Of a stretch of 64,000 bases of DNA, positions 26,280-37,989 are shown one piece after another. The notes beneath the pieces are model-generated. The model was given only the letters and a program-made list of their open reading frames with translations, made no database searches and was not told the DNA's origin. The position numbers were made by a program, and so were the translations under genes. The DNA is from Odobenus rosmarus divergens (lineage: Eukaryota; Chordata; Mammalia; Carnivora; Odobenidae). The stretch covers positions 3,065,466 through 3,129,465 of the forward strand of contig NW_004450396.1 of NCBI RefSeq assembly GCF_000321225.1, given 5' to 3'. Numbering within the stretch: the stretch's first letter is position 1; each line of letters opens with the position of its first letter.

Positions 26280-27330
26280 TTTTTATCTTGACCTGGAGGA
26301 AGACTAGAAAGAGCAGGTAACCACAGACTTTTTCAGGGTTAAGTCTGTGTGGTATTCAGTGAGCTTGTCAGAGTCACTGTGTCCCCATGAGCTCTTTTGC
26401 TGGAGTCGTGGGAAAAGAGCATTCCTCCCTTTTCCACTGAGGTAATACATGGGTGTAAGTATGTTCAAACTTTGAGGCAGTGATTCTGATTCCCTTTGGA
26501 GCCTGATACAGAAGTCAACCCCCCAGGAGGCAGAGGAGAAATATGGGTTGAGTTCTAATGATGAATTTAAGTACATAAACCTGGATGTACTGACCCAACT
26601 ATATCCTTGGGCTTTTCGACTGTAAGAGCCAAAAAATTTCCCTTTGCTTATATCATAATGGGTTTTCTGTCACCTGATGCAGAACCCATCCAAAAGGCCC
26701 ATTTTTATTTGGAACTCTATCTAAAAAATGTAAGAAAAAAACACCTTAAAGTGAATTTCACAGATAACCAAAAATATTTAGCATGGCCATTAATTTCAGC
26801 ACCTGTCCTATAGCTCTTACCAGTCCAGCCTGCTAACCAACACTGAAATAACATTGGGCGTTTTGAATTTCACCTCCTCTCCTTTCCTTTCCCTCCTCTC
26901 TAATGGAGGTGCTTAATGAGTAATGAAAAGTCCCAAAAGGTGAATGAGGAAGAGAACTGGATAATCAATCCCAAAGGCAGTGAACCCCAAAGATACTCAG
27001 TCTGTAAAAAATTGTTTGGCTTCACTAAAGTTATCACTTTCAACAGGTAGTTCTTCCCGGCATACTGCTGGAAATGGGATAGCAGATTTTCTTTTGAAGG
27101 TTAACATTTGAAATATTTAATACTATCAAAGAATGGCTTTATTAGAAATAAAAATGTATTTCCACATCATTTGAGAAGACATGATAAGTTAATGACTTCA
27201 TAAAACATGTGGGTTGTATCAGGCTTGTTTCATGGTTTATATCACACAAGGATATAATTATATAATATTTAATCCACACAAAAGAAATTTATACTATACA
27301 TATGTAAGTTATGAACATACTAATAAAAAC
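26280..27330. other. Gene-free stretch, possible old repeat near 26440-26720
   Basis: Parts (for example 'aaagccaaaaaatttccctt'-like text and 'gggttttctgtcacc' around 26625-26670) resemble the end of an ancient transposon but I could not assign a family. No gene is supported. Confidence 0.35.
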
Positions 27331-27334
27331 CGCT

Positions 27335-27600
27335 GTTAAAGACTGAATGCTTGTTCCCCCCGCCCCCCAGATTCATAGGTTGAAAGCTAATCTTCATGGT
27401 ATTTGGAGGTGAGGTGTGGTGACCAGGTCAAGAGGGCAGAACCCTCATGAATGGGATTAGTGGCCTGATAATAAAGACCCTACAGAACTCCTTAGTCCCT
27501 CTTACCAGGTGAGAACACAGGGAAAAGACAGAACCAGGAAGCACACCCTCACCAGACACATGAAGGCAAATACCTAGAATCTACTTAATATACCAGTGAA
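27335..27600 (+). mobile_element. MLT1-type MaLR LTR fragment
   Basis: 'aaagactgaatgcttgttcc', 'gattcataggttgaaagc', 'ggtatttggaggtgaggt', 'ctcatgaatgggattagtgg' and 'ccctcaccagacaca' occur in MLT1 order. The 3' end of the LTR is missing or degraded. Confidence 0.85.
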
Positions 27601-28265
27601 TCTAATTTTGTGCTCCCTCAGAAACATCCTTCTACTACCCTTAGATAAAATCACTATTCTGAGTTTTGTGTTTCTATATAGCTTCATATATATATATTCC
27701 CTAAACTGTCATAGTGAGTCTTCTGTGGCTTGATTTTTCATTCAACATTCCGTTCCTGTGATTAATCCATAATATTGAGTGTAACTGTAGTTTGTGTAAT
27801 TTTCCCTGCCGTGTAATTTTAAGCCTTTGTTTTCTGTCTTATAGTGTTACTCATTTTTTTTTTCTCTTTCTTCATACCAGCTATAACCTGGGGGACTAGA
27901 GATGGGAAGACTATATCCCAGCCAGCGTCTGTATAAAGAGATCATGGTAGGAACATAGTTTCTCTCTCAGGAGTCATTGATACATATTTAAAAAGCTGCT
28001 AACTCTATTACAGCCTTCCCAGAACAAACTGCAGTGTTATTTCCATAAGAAACCTAAATAGAAACTATGAGAAACTAGTCATCATATTCCATTACAGTTT
28101 TCAAAAATGAAGAGAAAGTACTTATCTCACTGTTTCTCTTTAAAACACGTAGCATATGATTGTAATACTAAAGTATTAATATTAAATTAATACTAAAGTC
28201 AAAGTTCTGTCCTTTAGTTGAGGCTCTGTGTTTCCATATTATGCCAAATACCTGGTTAAAACTTA
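27601..28265. other. Gene-free intergenic stretch
   Basis: No gene or recognised repeat. Confidence 0.4.
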
Positions 28266-28269
28266 AAAT

Positions 28270-28640
28270 GCAAGAATATCATTCACCAGTTAAAAGGAAC
28301 GAAATACTAATATATGCTATAATACGGATGAGCCTCAAAAACATTATGCTAAGTGAAAAAAGGAAAATACAAGGAAAGAATCATGTATTTTCTGATTTAT
28401 GTGATGTATAAATTATATAATCTGTCTAGAAAAGGCAAATTTACACACACAGAAAGCAGATCAATGATTGCCTAGGGCTGGGGCAGGAGTGAAAATTAAC
28501 TGCAAATGGGCAAGTGGGAACTTTTTGGAATAATGGGAATGGTCTAAAATTGGATTGTAGTGATAACTGCATAACTCTGTACATTTACGAAAATCATTGA
28601 ATTGTAAGGGTGAATTTTATTTAAATAATACTTCAATAAT
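28270..28640 (+). mobile_element. L1M-type LINE-1 3' end
   Basis: 'aacattatgctaagtgaaa', 'atcaatgattgcctagggctgg', 'ctaaaattggattgtagtga' and 'cattgaattgtaagggtga' are L1 3' UTR landmarks in sense orientation. Confidence 0.85.
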
Positions 28641-28760
28641 TAAATACTCCAAAATATACTCCAAGAATATTTTAAAATACTCCAAAATATACTCCAAAAA
28701 TAATTTTAAAATATACTCCAGAAAATAATGAAATACTCCAAATAATACTCCAAAAATTAA
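28640..28760. repeat. Degenerate ACTCC-containing tandem repeat
   Basis: Six or more copies of an AATA(TA)CTCCAAAA-type unit in irregular spacing follow directly after the L1 tail. It probably grew from the A-rich L1 tail. Confidence 0.7.
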
Positions 28761-28764
28761 AATG

Positions 28765-30998
28765 CTCTCATAATGTCTCTAAACTCTTAAGTCTGATTCT
28801 TTCATTGTTTGTGTGTTTGATTTACTTAATGTAATCATAAGTTGTTTGAGCTTTTGAAGAAACAGCTTCAGTCAGCTAAATTTTAACATTTACATGGACA
28901 TTTAATGAGTCCATTTAAAAGGAAAACTCACTTGTGAGAGATAGGCATCTGGGGAAGATCTGCCCATGGAGATGGCATGTCAGTAAGAATGAGTTGGATT
29001 ACTTGGCTAAGGGACCTAGAACATGACATTGGAAAGATAACCACGGCTCCACATAGAAGTAGAGAAATCCTAAAATAGCAGCAGATTTCCCAAGGGATCC
29101 TATGTCATGAAGAGGAAGGATTACAGGAAACTTCTACTAACACTTTATTTTCCTTCCTGGAGCTCCGGGAGAGGTTTCAGTAACTCCGTGGACAGGTCAA
29201 TAGCTACTTACCCTATAGAGTTACCCCCAGCCCTTATGATAACTTACGCCTTGCCTACTCTTTTTAAATCCTCTCTTGTTTTGTCAGAGGCACTTAGGTT
29301 TTTTGTTTTGTTTTGTTTCCACTAGTTTGCAGCTCTCAGCTAAGCTTGGTTTGTGATGTGGTAGTTGTTAATTGAGTAGAACATCATGCAAAAAACATGC
29401 CTTCAAAGGAAAGCAACTAAAAAAAGCCAAAAATAAAAGGACAATTTGGCCAAATTGATCCCCCTCTTTTGGATATAATTTTAAATAAAACAGAGTATTT
29501 TTACCTGAATAGGGACGAGACCTAAAACTAAAAGATAAGAAATATAAAAAAGCTAAAATATTCAAAAATATTTTTTAATTTATAATTATATTTGTCGAAC
29601 AGAGAAGGAAGGCAACTGTTTACATCATTTAAGCTCTTTCCCAAAATATCAGTTTTATCAGTTATCTTTATATTTCAGGGGGGAAAAAACTGGCACTGGG
29701 TTGTCCTAATGTTGAAAGGTCCCCCTAATGGTTTCATATAGAGAGAAACAATATAAGTGAAGTGTGTTTGTGGAGAGTCTAACATTCCAGAAACAAGCAG
29801 TCAAAGAAAAGGCATCATCACTCTCAACGTTTTCCTTGTGGAGAAAATTGTAGGATGACAGAGTGTGCTGCCAACTTACAACTAGCCATCAGCCTTGTTT
29901 GCATGACATTTCTTTTTTTATGTTATGAAAAAAAGAATATTGGTCCAGGTATTTGGTTTCTCAATAGAAATGAGTTTCTAAGGCACTTGGAATAATTAAA
30001 AAAAAAAAAACAAATACCAATAAACTTGCTTTAAAAATTCATGAATATTCTGGGGTGTGAGAAAGAATGTTTTAGTCCTATATTTTTTATAGGTAAAGGA
30101 TAAAAAAATATCTACGGAAGCTTAAGATAACAATATTCTTTTAACTAGTTTCACATGGTTTGTGTCAATAACACTCTAGTACTGAAGATAACATCTAATA
30201 CAACATGAGTTGTTTTTATATATGTTCTATTTTTTAAATAAAAGAATACAGCTGAACCAAACATCACTAAATAATTTAGTGATGATAACACACCTAAAGA
30301 ATGTCTCAGGAAGGTCACGGTTTAGTATTTCTCCCACCAATTTAGTGGGTTTCTGTTAGTATAAGTTGCTGTTCAAGATCTAAATCAGTTCTCATATCTC
30401 ACCAAAGACCCCATGCTAAAAAGAAAACTGTAGAAGAAAAGTGTTTGCTTGTCATCTCTACCCTATTCTTCAACCCATCAAGGTCATGTACTGAAATTAT
30501 GTTTCCCAAAACACTGCAAAGCATTAAAATATAAATTCATAGAAACCAGAAAGCTCATTGTGTGATGTCCCATGCTTTATCTAGACTACTGAAGGCATTC
30601 CATAATTTCTACGAACCTACAGTGCAAGCCACGGACATTTGTCCTGACAATATCCTGCAAGGAAAGAAGAGAAATACGCTTTTATTTCCATGCTAAAGTT
30701 GAAATCAGTCCCAAAGTTCACTGAGACTAGAATCTGATCAAAACCATTATATTAAATAATAATCTCAACCAAATATCATAAATGCCATAATTAAAGGTAA
30801 ATGCCAGAATAAATATCTGGTCTCTTGCTTTCAGAAGACCTTTAAATTAATGTTTTGCAAATTTATATTTTCACAATGGAATCCTTGATTCAAACACACC
30901 CTTCTTTCATTTGTAATTGTGTTTGTATTTGATTTACTTATTTTCAATTTTACAATGAATGGCTCTTAGAAAGAGCAGTTATTTGTATTTGTCAGTGT
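28765..30998. other. Gene-free intergenic stretch
   Basis: AT-rich, no gene supported. A 23-bp palindrome at 30262-30284 is listed separately. Short frames near 29107-29565 lack motifs. Confidence 0.45.
30262..30284. repeat. Palindrome with 11-bp arms
   Basis: CATCACTAAAT, a single A, then the exact reverse complement ATTTAGTGATG. Confidence 0.9.
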
Positions 30999-31015
30999 TA
31001 AGAAGAAAATGTTGT

Positions 31016-31225
31016 AGGGCACCTGGGTGGCTCAGTCGGGTAAGCATCTGCCTTTGGCTCAGGTCATGATCCCAGGTCATGATCCCAGAGCCCCGAGTGG
31101 GGCTCCCTGCTCAGTGGGAAGTCTGCTTCTCTCTCTCTCTCTCCCTGTCCTTCCACCCCACTCGTGCTCTCTCTGCCGCTCACCCTCTCTCTCAAATAAA
31201 TAAAATCTTTTTAAAATTTTTGAAA
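31016..31225 (+). mobile_element. CAN-SINE, sense, with target duplication
   Basis: Head 'agggcacctgggtggctcag', 'ggtcatgatcccaggtcatg' (internal reiteration), 'ggctccctgctcagtggga', CT tract, AATAAATAAAATC tail. A 16-bp duplication AAGAAGAAAATRTTGT with one mismatch at 31000-31015 and 31226-31241. Confidence 0.95.
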
Positions 31226-31244
31226 AAGAAGAAAATATTGTGTA

Positions 31245-31797
31245 CTCCCAAGATTTGCTATATCATGAAAAAGAAGAGAAATTCCGTTAGCTGTCCCAGT
31301 TTAGTGGTGAGCTAGGTTCTGTGAGCAGAGATGAGGACAGAAGAGCACTTGAGCTGGCCAGAGCAGCCGGTTGGAGTGGACCCAGGTCCTCACTGGCTCC
31401 AGCTTCCACCAAATGGCCAAATAACACATACCCTTACCTGTGCCCAGAATTAATTTTCATTGGTTATACCATACTGATGTCATCTTTTAAATTAAGATTT
31501 TTAAATCTGAAAAAGAGAGCATATCCTGACCTTTCAGTGTAGAAGTAATAACACAACTGAAAGAACACAAAGGAAAAAAAGAAAGAAAGAAAGAAATCTG
31601 TTTCATCAGGCTTCTTCCACAATGAAAAAAAAGTTATCATAATAAGAAAACAAAAGAAATGCCACAAAATTTGCATACTATTTCTAAGGCTATCTATTAT
31701 TTGGGAAGTCTATGAGATTTTGATCCAATGGATGAAAGTCCACAAGGAATGAGGAGGGGTACCATATTTATTCTAAGATTATCCAGCATTAGATACT
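31245..31797. other. Gene-free stretch with a small AAAG tract
   Basis: No gene supported. A short (AAAG)n tract lies near 31572-31595. Confidence 0.4.
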
Positions 31798-31812
31798 GAC
31801 TTTGAACACTTT

Positions 31813-32332
31813 CTTTTCTATGACTTATTTTATTTAAATTCAATTAGTTAACATATAGTGTGTCATTAGTTTCAGATGTAGAGTCCAGTAAATTCTGTTG
31901 CATATAATACCCAGTGGTCATTACATCACATGCCCTTCTTAATGCCCATGAGCCAGTTAACCCATCCTCCCCTCCAGCAACCCTGTTTTTTCCTATAGTT
32001 AAGAGTTTCTTATGGTTTGTCTCCCTCTCTGACTTCATCTTATTTTATTTTTCCTTCCCTTCCCCTATGTTACTTTGTTTTGTTTATTAAATCTCACATA
32101 TAAGTGAAACCATATGCTAATTGTCTTTCTCTGATTGACTTATTTTACTCAGCATAATACCCTCCATCCACATCAGTGTAAATGGTAAGATTTCCTCCTT
32201 TTTGATGGTTGAGTAATATTCTAGTGTGTGTGTGTGTGTGTGTGTGTGTAAGCCATATCTTCTTTATCCATTCACCTGTCAATGGACATCTGGGCTCTTT
32301 CCATAATTTGGTTATTGTGGACATTGCTGCAA
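31813..32332 (-). mobile_element. Carnivore L1 3' end, antisense, with target duplication
   Basis: The reverse complement contains the end of L1 ORF2 and the carnivore 3' UTR ('actgggtattatatgcaac', 'gaaactaatgacacactata'). A perfect 15-bp duplication GACTTTGAACACTTT at 31798-31812 and 32333-32347 brackets this 520-bp 5'-truncated insertion. A (TG)n microsatellite lies at 32224-32250 within it. Confidence 0.95.
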
Positions 32333-32659
32333 GACTTTGAACACTTTTTAAAGAAAGGCAATTTAAGAGAGAGCTAAGAATGCAAAATAATTGGAATCAA
32401 ATAGTTACTTGGTAGAGATAAAAAATTCAAAGGTGAAACTCTTAAGCATTTCATGCTTTTCTTAATATAACTAAAGACTGATTTTAAAAATTTCACCTTA
32501 AAGGCAAAATAATGAACAATAAACGCAATAGTTGGTTCAGTTCTTAATTTTTAAGACTTGATCTTTCATAATACTTGAAATGTATATGAATATAAATACA
32601 TATATAAAAATTAAAATAATAAAGTATGTATTTGAGTAACATTAAAATAGAAGCTTCAT

Positions 32660-33332
32660 AACCAAGATGTCCATCGACAGATGAATGGATAAAGAAGATG
32701 TGGTATATATACACAATGGAATATTATGCAGCCATCAAAAGGAATGAGATCTTGCCATTTGCAATGATGTGGATGGAACTGGAGGGTGTTATGCTGAGTG
32801 AAATAAGTCAATCAGAGAAAGACATGTATCATATGACCTCACTATAAGGAATTCTTAATCTCAGGAAACAAACTGAGGGTTGCTGGAGTGGTGGGGGGTG
32901 GGAGGGATGGGGTGGCTGGGTGATAGACATTGGGGAGGGTATGTGCTATGGTGAGCGCTGTGAATTGTGCAAGACTGTTGAATCACAGATCTGTACCTCT
33001 GAAACAAATAATGCAATATATATTAAGGAAAAAAAGAAGAAGAAGAAGATAGCAGGAGGGGAGGAATGAAAGGGAGTAAATCGGAGGGGGAGATGAACCA
33101 TGAGAGACGATGGACTCTGAAAAACAAACTGAGGGTTCTAGAGGGGAGGGGGGTGGGGGGATGGGTTAGCCTGGTGATGGGTATTAAAGAGGGCACGTTC
33201 TGCATGGAGCACTGGGTGTTATGCACAAACAATGAATCATGGAACACTACATCAAAAACTAATGATGTAATGTATGGTGATTAACATAACAATAAAAAAA
33301 TTAAAAAAAAAGAGAAGAACTAGGGTGAAAAA
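32660..33332 (+). mobile_element. Young carnivore L1 3' end with target duplication
   Basis: The ORF2 end ('gatgaatggataaagaagat', 'aatattatgcagccatcaaa') runs into the carnivore L1 3' UTR, which has an internal purine block and a second related segment ('aaactgagggttctagagg', 'catggagcactgggtgtta') ending in AATAAAAAAATTAAAAAAAAA. A 16-bp perfect duplication AAAATAGAAGCTTCAT lies at 32644-32659 and 33333-33348, so the whole block is one insertion. A 16-nt non-L1 tag lies between two A-runs at its end (see findings). No functional ORF: 5'-truncated. Confidence 0.95.
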
Positions 33333-33699
33333 AAAATAGAAGCTTCATGATTCTATTACCTGTCCCCATTTAATGGGAAATCAGATGTAAATACATTATT
33401 AGAAAGATATGATTATTTTCCTTCTGTTCTGTAAGTTTAAAATTTTTCTTTAAGAGTGTCACTTTAAAAAACATAATTGTATGTTCGGTTTATTGATTGG
33501 GGGTTCCTCCCTCATCACTAGAAGTAAAGTTTGGCTGTATTTTCCATATATATAAAGATCTAATGTAAGTCTAAATTTCTTCATGATGCAAATAAATGAC
33601 TAAATATATCCTTTTATCCACTCGTATTTTTTAAGTCCATGGGGACCCAATTTGAGACCCTTGATCATGGTCATATGTAGTGTAAATCATAAAATGCAG

Positions 33700-34355
33700 A
33701 CTTCTAGTGGGTTGAAGTATCTCCCCAAAATTCATGTCCACCCAGAACCTCAGAATGTGACCTTATCCAGATATAGAATCTTTGTAGATATAATTAAGGT
33801 AAGAATCAAGATGAGATCATATTGGACTAGAGTGTGCCCTAAATTTAATGAGAGTATGATTATAAAAGACAGGAAAGGATGCAGAAACACAGAGAGAAGT
33901 CCCTGTGATGATAAAGATGAAGAGCAAAAGGGGCGCCTGGGTGGTTCAGTTGGTTAAGCGACTGCCTTAGGCTCAGGTCATGATCCTGGAGTCCCGGGAT
34001 CGAGTCCCACATCAGGCTCCCTGCTCGGCAGGGAGTCTGCTTCTCCCTCTGACCCTCCCCCCTCTCATGTGCTCACTCTCTCATTCTCGCTCTCTCAAAT
34101 AAATAAATAAATAAAATCTTTAAAAAAAAAAAAAGATGAAGAGCAAAAAATGTGGTCACAAGCAAGGGAACACATGGGGCCACCAGAAGCTGGAAGAGGC
34201 AAGGAAGGATACTTCTGTAGAGCTTTCAGTGGGAACATGGCCTTATGAACATCTTTATTTTCAGCTTCTGGACTCAGGAACTGTGAGAGAATAAATTTCT
34301 GTTGTTTTAAGTCACTCAGTTTATGGTAATTGGTTATAGCAGGCCTAGGAAATGA
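33700..34355 (+). mobile_element. MLT1-type MaLR LTR, interrupted by a SINE
   Basis: 'cagaatgtgaccttatccag', 'tctttgtagatataattaag' and 'agtccctgtgatgat' lie before the SINE. 'gccaccagaagctggaagag', 'gaactgtgagagaataaat' and 'gttttaagtcactcagttt' lie after it. The LTR is one continuous element if the SINE and its duplication are removed. Confidence 0.85.
33930..34131 (+). mobile_element. CAN-SINE, sense, well preserved, in an MLT1 LTR
   Basis: Near-consensus head (GGGGCGCCTGGGTGGTTCAG), body, CT tract, (AAAT)n and A-run. A perfect 17-bp duplication AAAGATGAAGAGCAAAA lies at 33913-33929 and 34132-34148. The low divergence marks it as one of the younger copies here. Confidence 0.97.
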
Positions 34356-35315
34356 AGACAAGTCTTGTGCTTTAAAATCTCTGAATTTGTTTGTCAGTCA
34401 TGAATACCAAAGATAAGGGCTATTCAAGGTATTGGCCTTTCTCTAAGAGAATGGACTTGAAGGCCAAGATTCTAGGATGTGATCATTTTAGCTGTTGGTG
34501 AGAACAATTTTGTTTGTTTGTTTGTTTTGTTTTATTTGTTTTACTGAGATCTAAAGTTTTCAAAGTTGGTAATACAAAACCAAAAATAGGAAGCAGGTCA
34601 TGCTCATTGTAAATAGTTCTTTTTCTTTTGTAAGAAACCTAAGCAATGATTTAGAATGTACCCATACCCAGGCAAAAGGGAAAATCATTTATTAATAGAA
34701 TTTTAACATTTCTTAAAAGTCACAAAAAAATTCAAAAGGGATGCTAACCCAGTATCAGTTTTAAAATAACCACCCCAAATAAAAGTGGTTGTATCTAACA
34801 TTCAATCTTTGGTAATAGCTTTGTTTTTTTTTTTTAAAGCAAAGTTACTTGCATAGTAGAAAGTTGTGATTTTTATCTCCAGAGTCAAATGCTTGGTGAT
34901 ATAACTGACTTACTGTGAGGGCCTTACTATACTGCATCTTTGTTCCACCAGGATCTGGACTAAATACATTAATTTTGGGGGGGGAGAATGATTGCTAATG
35001 AAACAATCCTTCAAAGGAAAGTAAAGGGAAAGACTAAAAGTAGTCATAACTTAATACTAAATAGAATTTTAATTTTATGACTGAGACCATAGCTGCTTTT
35101 TATCCAAAATAAGAGAATTCTAGGTTTTATTGAAACTACTCCTCCTCCTTGACCACACACACTTTTTTAGGGTTTTGTTTTTAGAGAAGGTATTTGTTGT
35201 GTGTTGTTGTTATTCTTATTCAAAGGCTTATATCTCTTATAATTCTACCTCTATCCCAAAGTGAAAATGAAAAAAAAAATCCAGAATGCTACTGTCAAAA
35301 AGAGCCTTAGAGATA
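34356..35315. other. Gene-free intergenic stretch
   Basis: No gene. A TTTG-type tract near 34509-34540 is the only simple repeat. Confidence 0.45.
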
Positions 35316-35319
35316 ATTA

Positions 35320-35560
35320 TCATAACATCTACTATCACCAATATTTATAAGTGTTTACTACATGTTAAGCACTAAACTAAATCACTTTACATATATCATC
35401 TCAGTTCACGCACCCCAAATATTGGGTCCATCCCTGCTGTCACCATGTTAAACAGGACACTGAAACCCAGCAAAATTAAATTAAGAGACTTGTTCGAGTT
35501 CACATGACTAGTTAGTTGTGTAAGCAGAAGTTGGACCTGGTCTCTTCGTACACAGTACAA
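35320..35560 (-). mobile_element. MIR SINE, antisense
   Basis: 'aagtgtttactacatgttaagcac', 'gacactgaaacccagcaaaat' and 'ttcacatgactagttagttgtg' correspond to the reversed MIR core. Confidence 0.75.
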
Positions 35561-35564
35561 AAGT

Positions 35565-36425
35565 GTTCTACTCTGTTACAGTGACTTAAGAGAAAAGGAT
35601 AAGAAGAGCAAAACTCATGATCATTTTAAGGACATTCATGTTTTTATAAATCAGTGGGATGTGAGCATTATATTGTCCATTTAAAATTTAGTTCACTCTT
35701 CTGCCAAAATTCATTTGAGAAGTGTTTTACTCTACCTTTCTTGGGTGGATTATCTCATTGTGGTCAGTTTTGCAATTGGGTTAAAAGAAAAAAGAACTCA
35801 CTTATTCATGTGAGGGGAAGTTATAGTATCTGACTAACATTCTAGCTGAAAATAATACTGGCTTTATCTAAAATATGTCAGAGTGACCAGTTAAAAAGAC
35901 CCCAGTGTAGTTAATCCACTGTTTGTTTTGTCTATAAGTAATCCCCCAAAAACGTTTGGCAAATTTTATTACTGAATTGATCTAACCCATGTCTATTTCT
36001 GTGTGGGAGCTGTGTGGTATACTCAAAGGCACTAGATAAAGAATTCCTAGATTCTTCTACTAATGGGTTCTTTAGAATTGATTTAGAGCTTCTGACTAAA
36101 GAATGGTCCTACTTTCTCTAGGAGGATTACCCTTTGCAAATTTTAGCAATGAGTATCAGATGACCCTCCTCGACATAGACCATGAATCTGGATTTAAAGC
36201 TCTTCCTCCTAGTTTTCTCAAAAAGAAAACCGAGACAAACAATGCTGGAAATTTGTTATTCTTATTGTTGGCACTGACCCTGGTATAATGACATTGATAT
36301 ACAGTAAGCCCTCAAATGACACAAGTGTCCTAGGCATATCTTCTCTTAATCCTGAATAATTTGGAAGTTGGAAATAATAATGAATTAAAAAACACATTTT
36401 TCCAGTTACAATTTCTAAAGATAAA
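35565..36425. other. Gene-free intergenic stretch
   Basis: No gene or recognised repeat. A 61-codon frame at 36103-36288 lacks motifs. Confidence 0.45.
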
Positions 36426-36427
36426 TG

Positions 36428-36785
36428 CTATGGACTGATTTGTGTTCTCTCCTCTCCCCTGCCAAATTCATATGTTGAAGCCCTAGCCCCACTGTGACTG
36501 CATTTGGAGATAAGACTTTTAGGAGGTAATTAAGGTTATGATGTCATAAGAGTAGGTCCAATAGGATTGGTGGCCTTATAAGAAGAAGAGAGAAAGATCT
36601 CTCTCATTGCATATACTCAGAGGGAAGACCATATGAAGATACAGGGAGAAGGCAGCCATTTGCAAGCCAAGAAGAGAGCTCTCACCAGACACCAACCATG
36701 CTGGTAGCCTGCTCTTGGACTTCCAGCCTCCAGAACTATAAGAACATAGGTTTGCTATGGCAGCCCAACCTAAGACAGTAAACTA
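36428..36785 (+). mobile_element. MLT1-type MaLR solo LTR
   Basis: Almost complete: 'tgctatggactgatttgtg', 'aattcatatgttgaagcc', 'ggtggccttataagaagaag', 'ctcaccagacacc', 'cttccagcctccagaact' and 'gctatggcagcccaacctaa'. Confidence 0.9.
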
Positions 36786-36789
36786 TTAT

Positions 36790-37720
36790 CAAATCTTGAA
36801 AGTATGTCAGAAAAATAATTTTTTTAAAAAAGAGAGAAAAAAGCTTTCCACTTACTCTCAATCTTGCCACCACATGATGAAATTGATAGAAATTAAACAA
36901 ACAGAGGGCTTTAGTGAAGACTAATGGTTGTTAGTAATAGCCTTAACAACTTGCACATTTTTTATTGGTCTATCCTCACAAACAGTAACTTTATAAAGCC
37001 ATTTACTAAGTAGAAATTAGTGCCAATGTTGGTTGGAATGACCCACATTGATGAGTGTTCTCGCATACACAGTCAAAGGTAGGTTGTTAAATATTTTTCT
37101 GAGCTCCAAATACGAACCGAAGCCCACTAGTACTTGATTTGACTAAATTTAAACTTCATAGAATTGTGATCTGCATTTTTCTATCAAAGTCAAACTATTC
37201 TACTATTCCATATATGTTAACTTAATCCTTTATGCTATAAATATACTGCCAGAGACTGAATTGGCTTTCCTTCTATTTAGTAATGGATTCCCCCAACTCT
37301 GAGTTTAAGCTGAGCATATTTAGAGACTGTATTTCCAAACTTTTGCTTTTCCAGCTAAAGAGGCCAATATGATGGGAGTAGAAGTGATATGTCTAACTTC
37401 CAGATCTTATTATAAGAAATCCACTTGCCCTTCACCCTCTTTCTCCCCCTCTCTGAGAAATGTTAAGGGTAAGGGTAAGCTGACTTCACCTATTTATGGG
37501 TAGGCATTTCCACTCAGGGACGACAGAGTAACAAGACAGAAGGAACCTGAGTCTCACTGTGTCTCTGTGGAGCAGTCACTCATCCACCCTGGACCACCTG
37601 CCTAGGTCTGCACACATAAGAGAGAGAAGTAAATTTGTGATTTGTCTGAGCCACCATATTTTTGGAGTTAGTATTCTAAATAATGTGCACATCTTACTGT
37701 TTACAGTGTACCTTCCATAT
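36790..37720. other. Gene-free intergenic stretch
   Basis: No gene or recognised repeat. Confidence 0.45.
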
Positions 37721-37724
37721 GCTA

Positions 37725-37975
37725 TGGTCTACATTCATTCATTCATTTGCCAACTATTTATTAAGTGCATACATGTATCAGCATATTAAGTGCATATTAT
37801 GTATCAGCTCTAGGCTCTGAGCACAAAACTGAGCAAGGGACACAAAGTCCCTGCACTCCTAAAACTTTCACTATAGTGAGGAGGGAGGAAGGGGAGTCAA
37901 CAGACAATAGTAAAGTAAACACAATTAAACAAAATAATTTGAGGACATATTAGCTATTTAAAATAAGGCTCTCTC
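37725..37975 (-). mobile_element. L2 LINE 3' end, antisense
   Basis: 'cattcattcattcatttgcc', 'tatttattaagtgcatac', 'ctctaggctctgagcacaaa' and 'gtccctgcactcctaaaac' match the reversed L2 3' UTR. It contains a local duplication of a 'tattaagtgcatat'-like unit. Confidence 0.8.
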
Positions 37976-37989
37976 AGATTGTGTTTAAA

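Noticed and set aside
33023..33284. 72-74 codon frames on both strands
   Set aside because: They lie wholly in the L1 3' UTR.
33930..34131. tRNA-like head with A- and B-box-like sequence
   Set aside because: This is the tRNA-derived head of a CAN-SINE, not a tRNA gene. The same applies to the other SINE copies.
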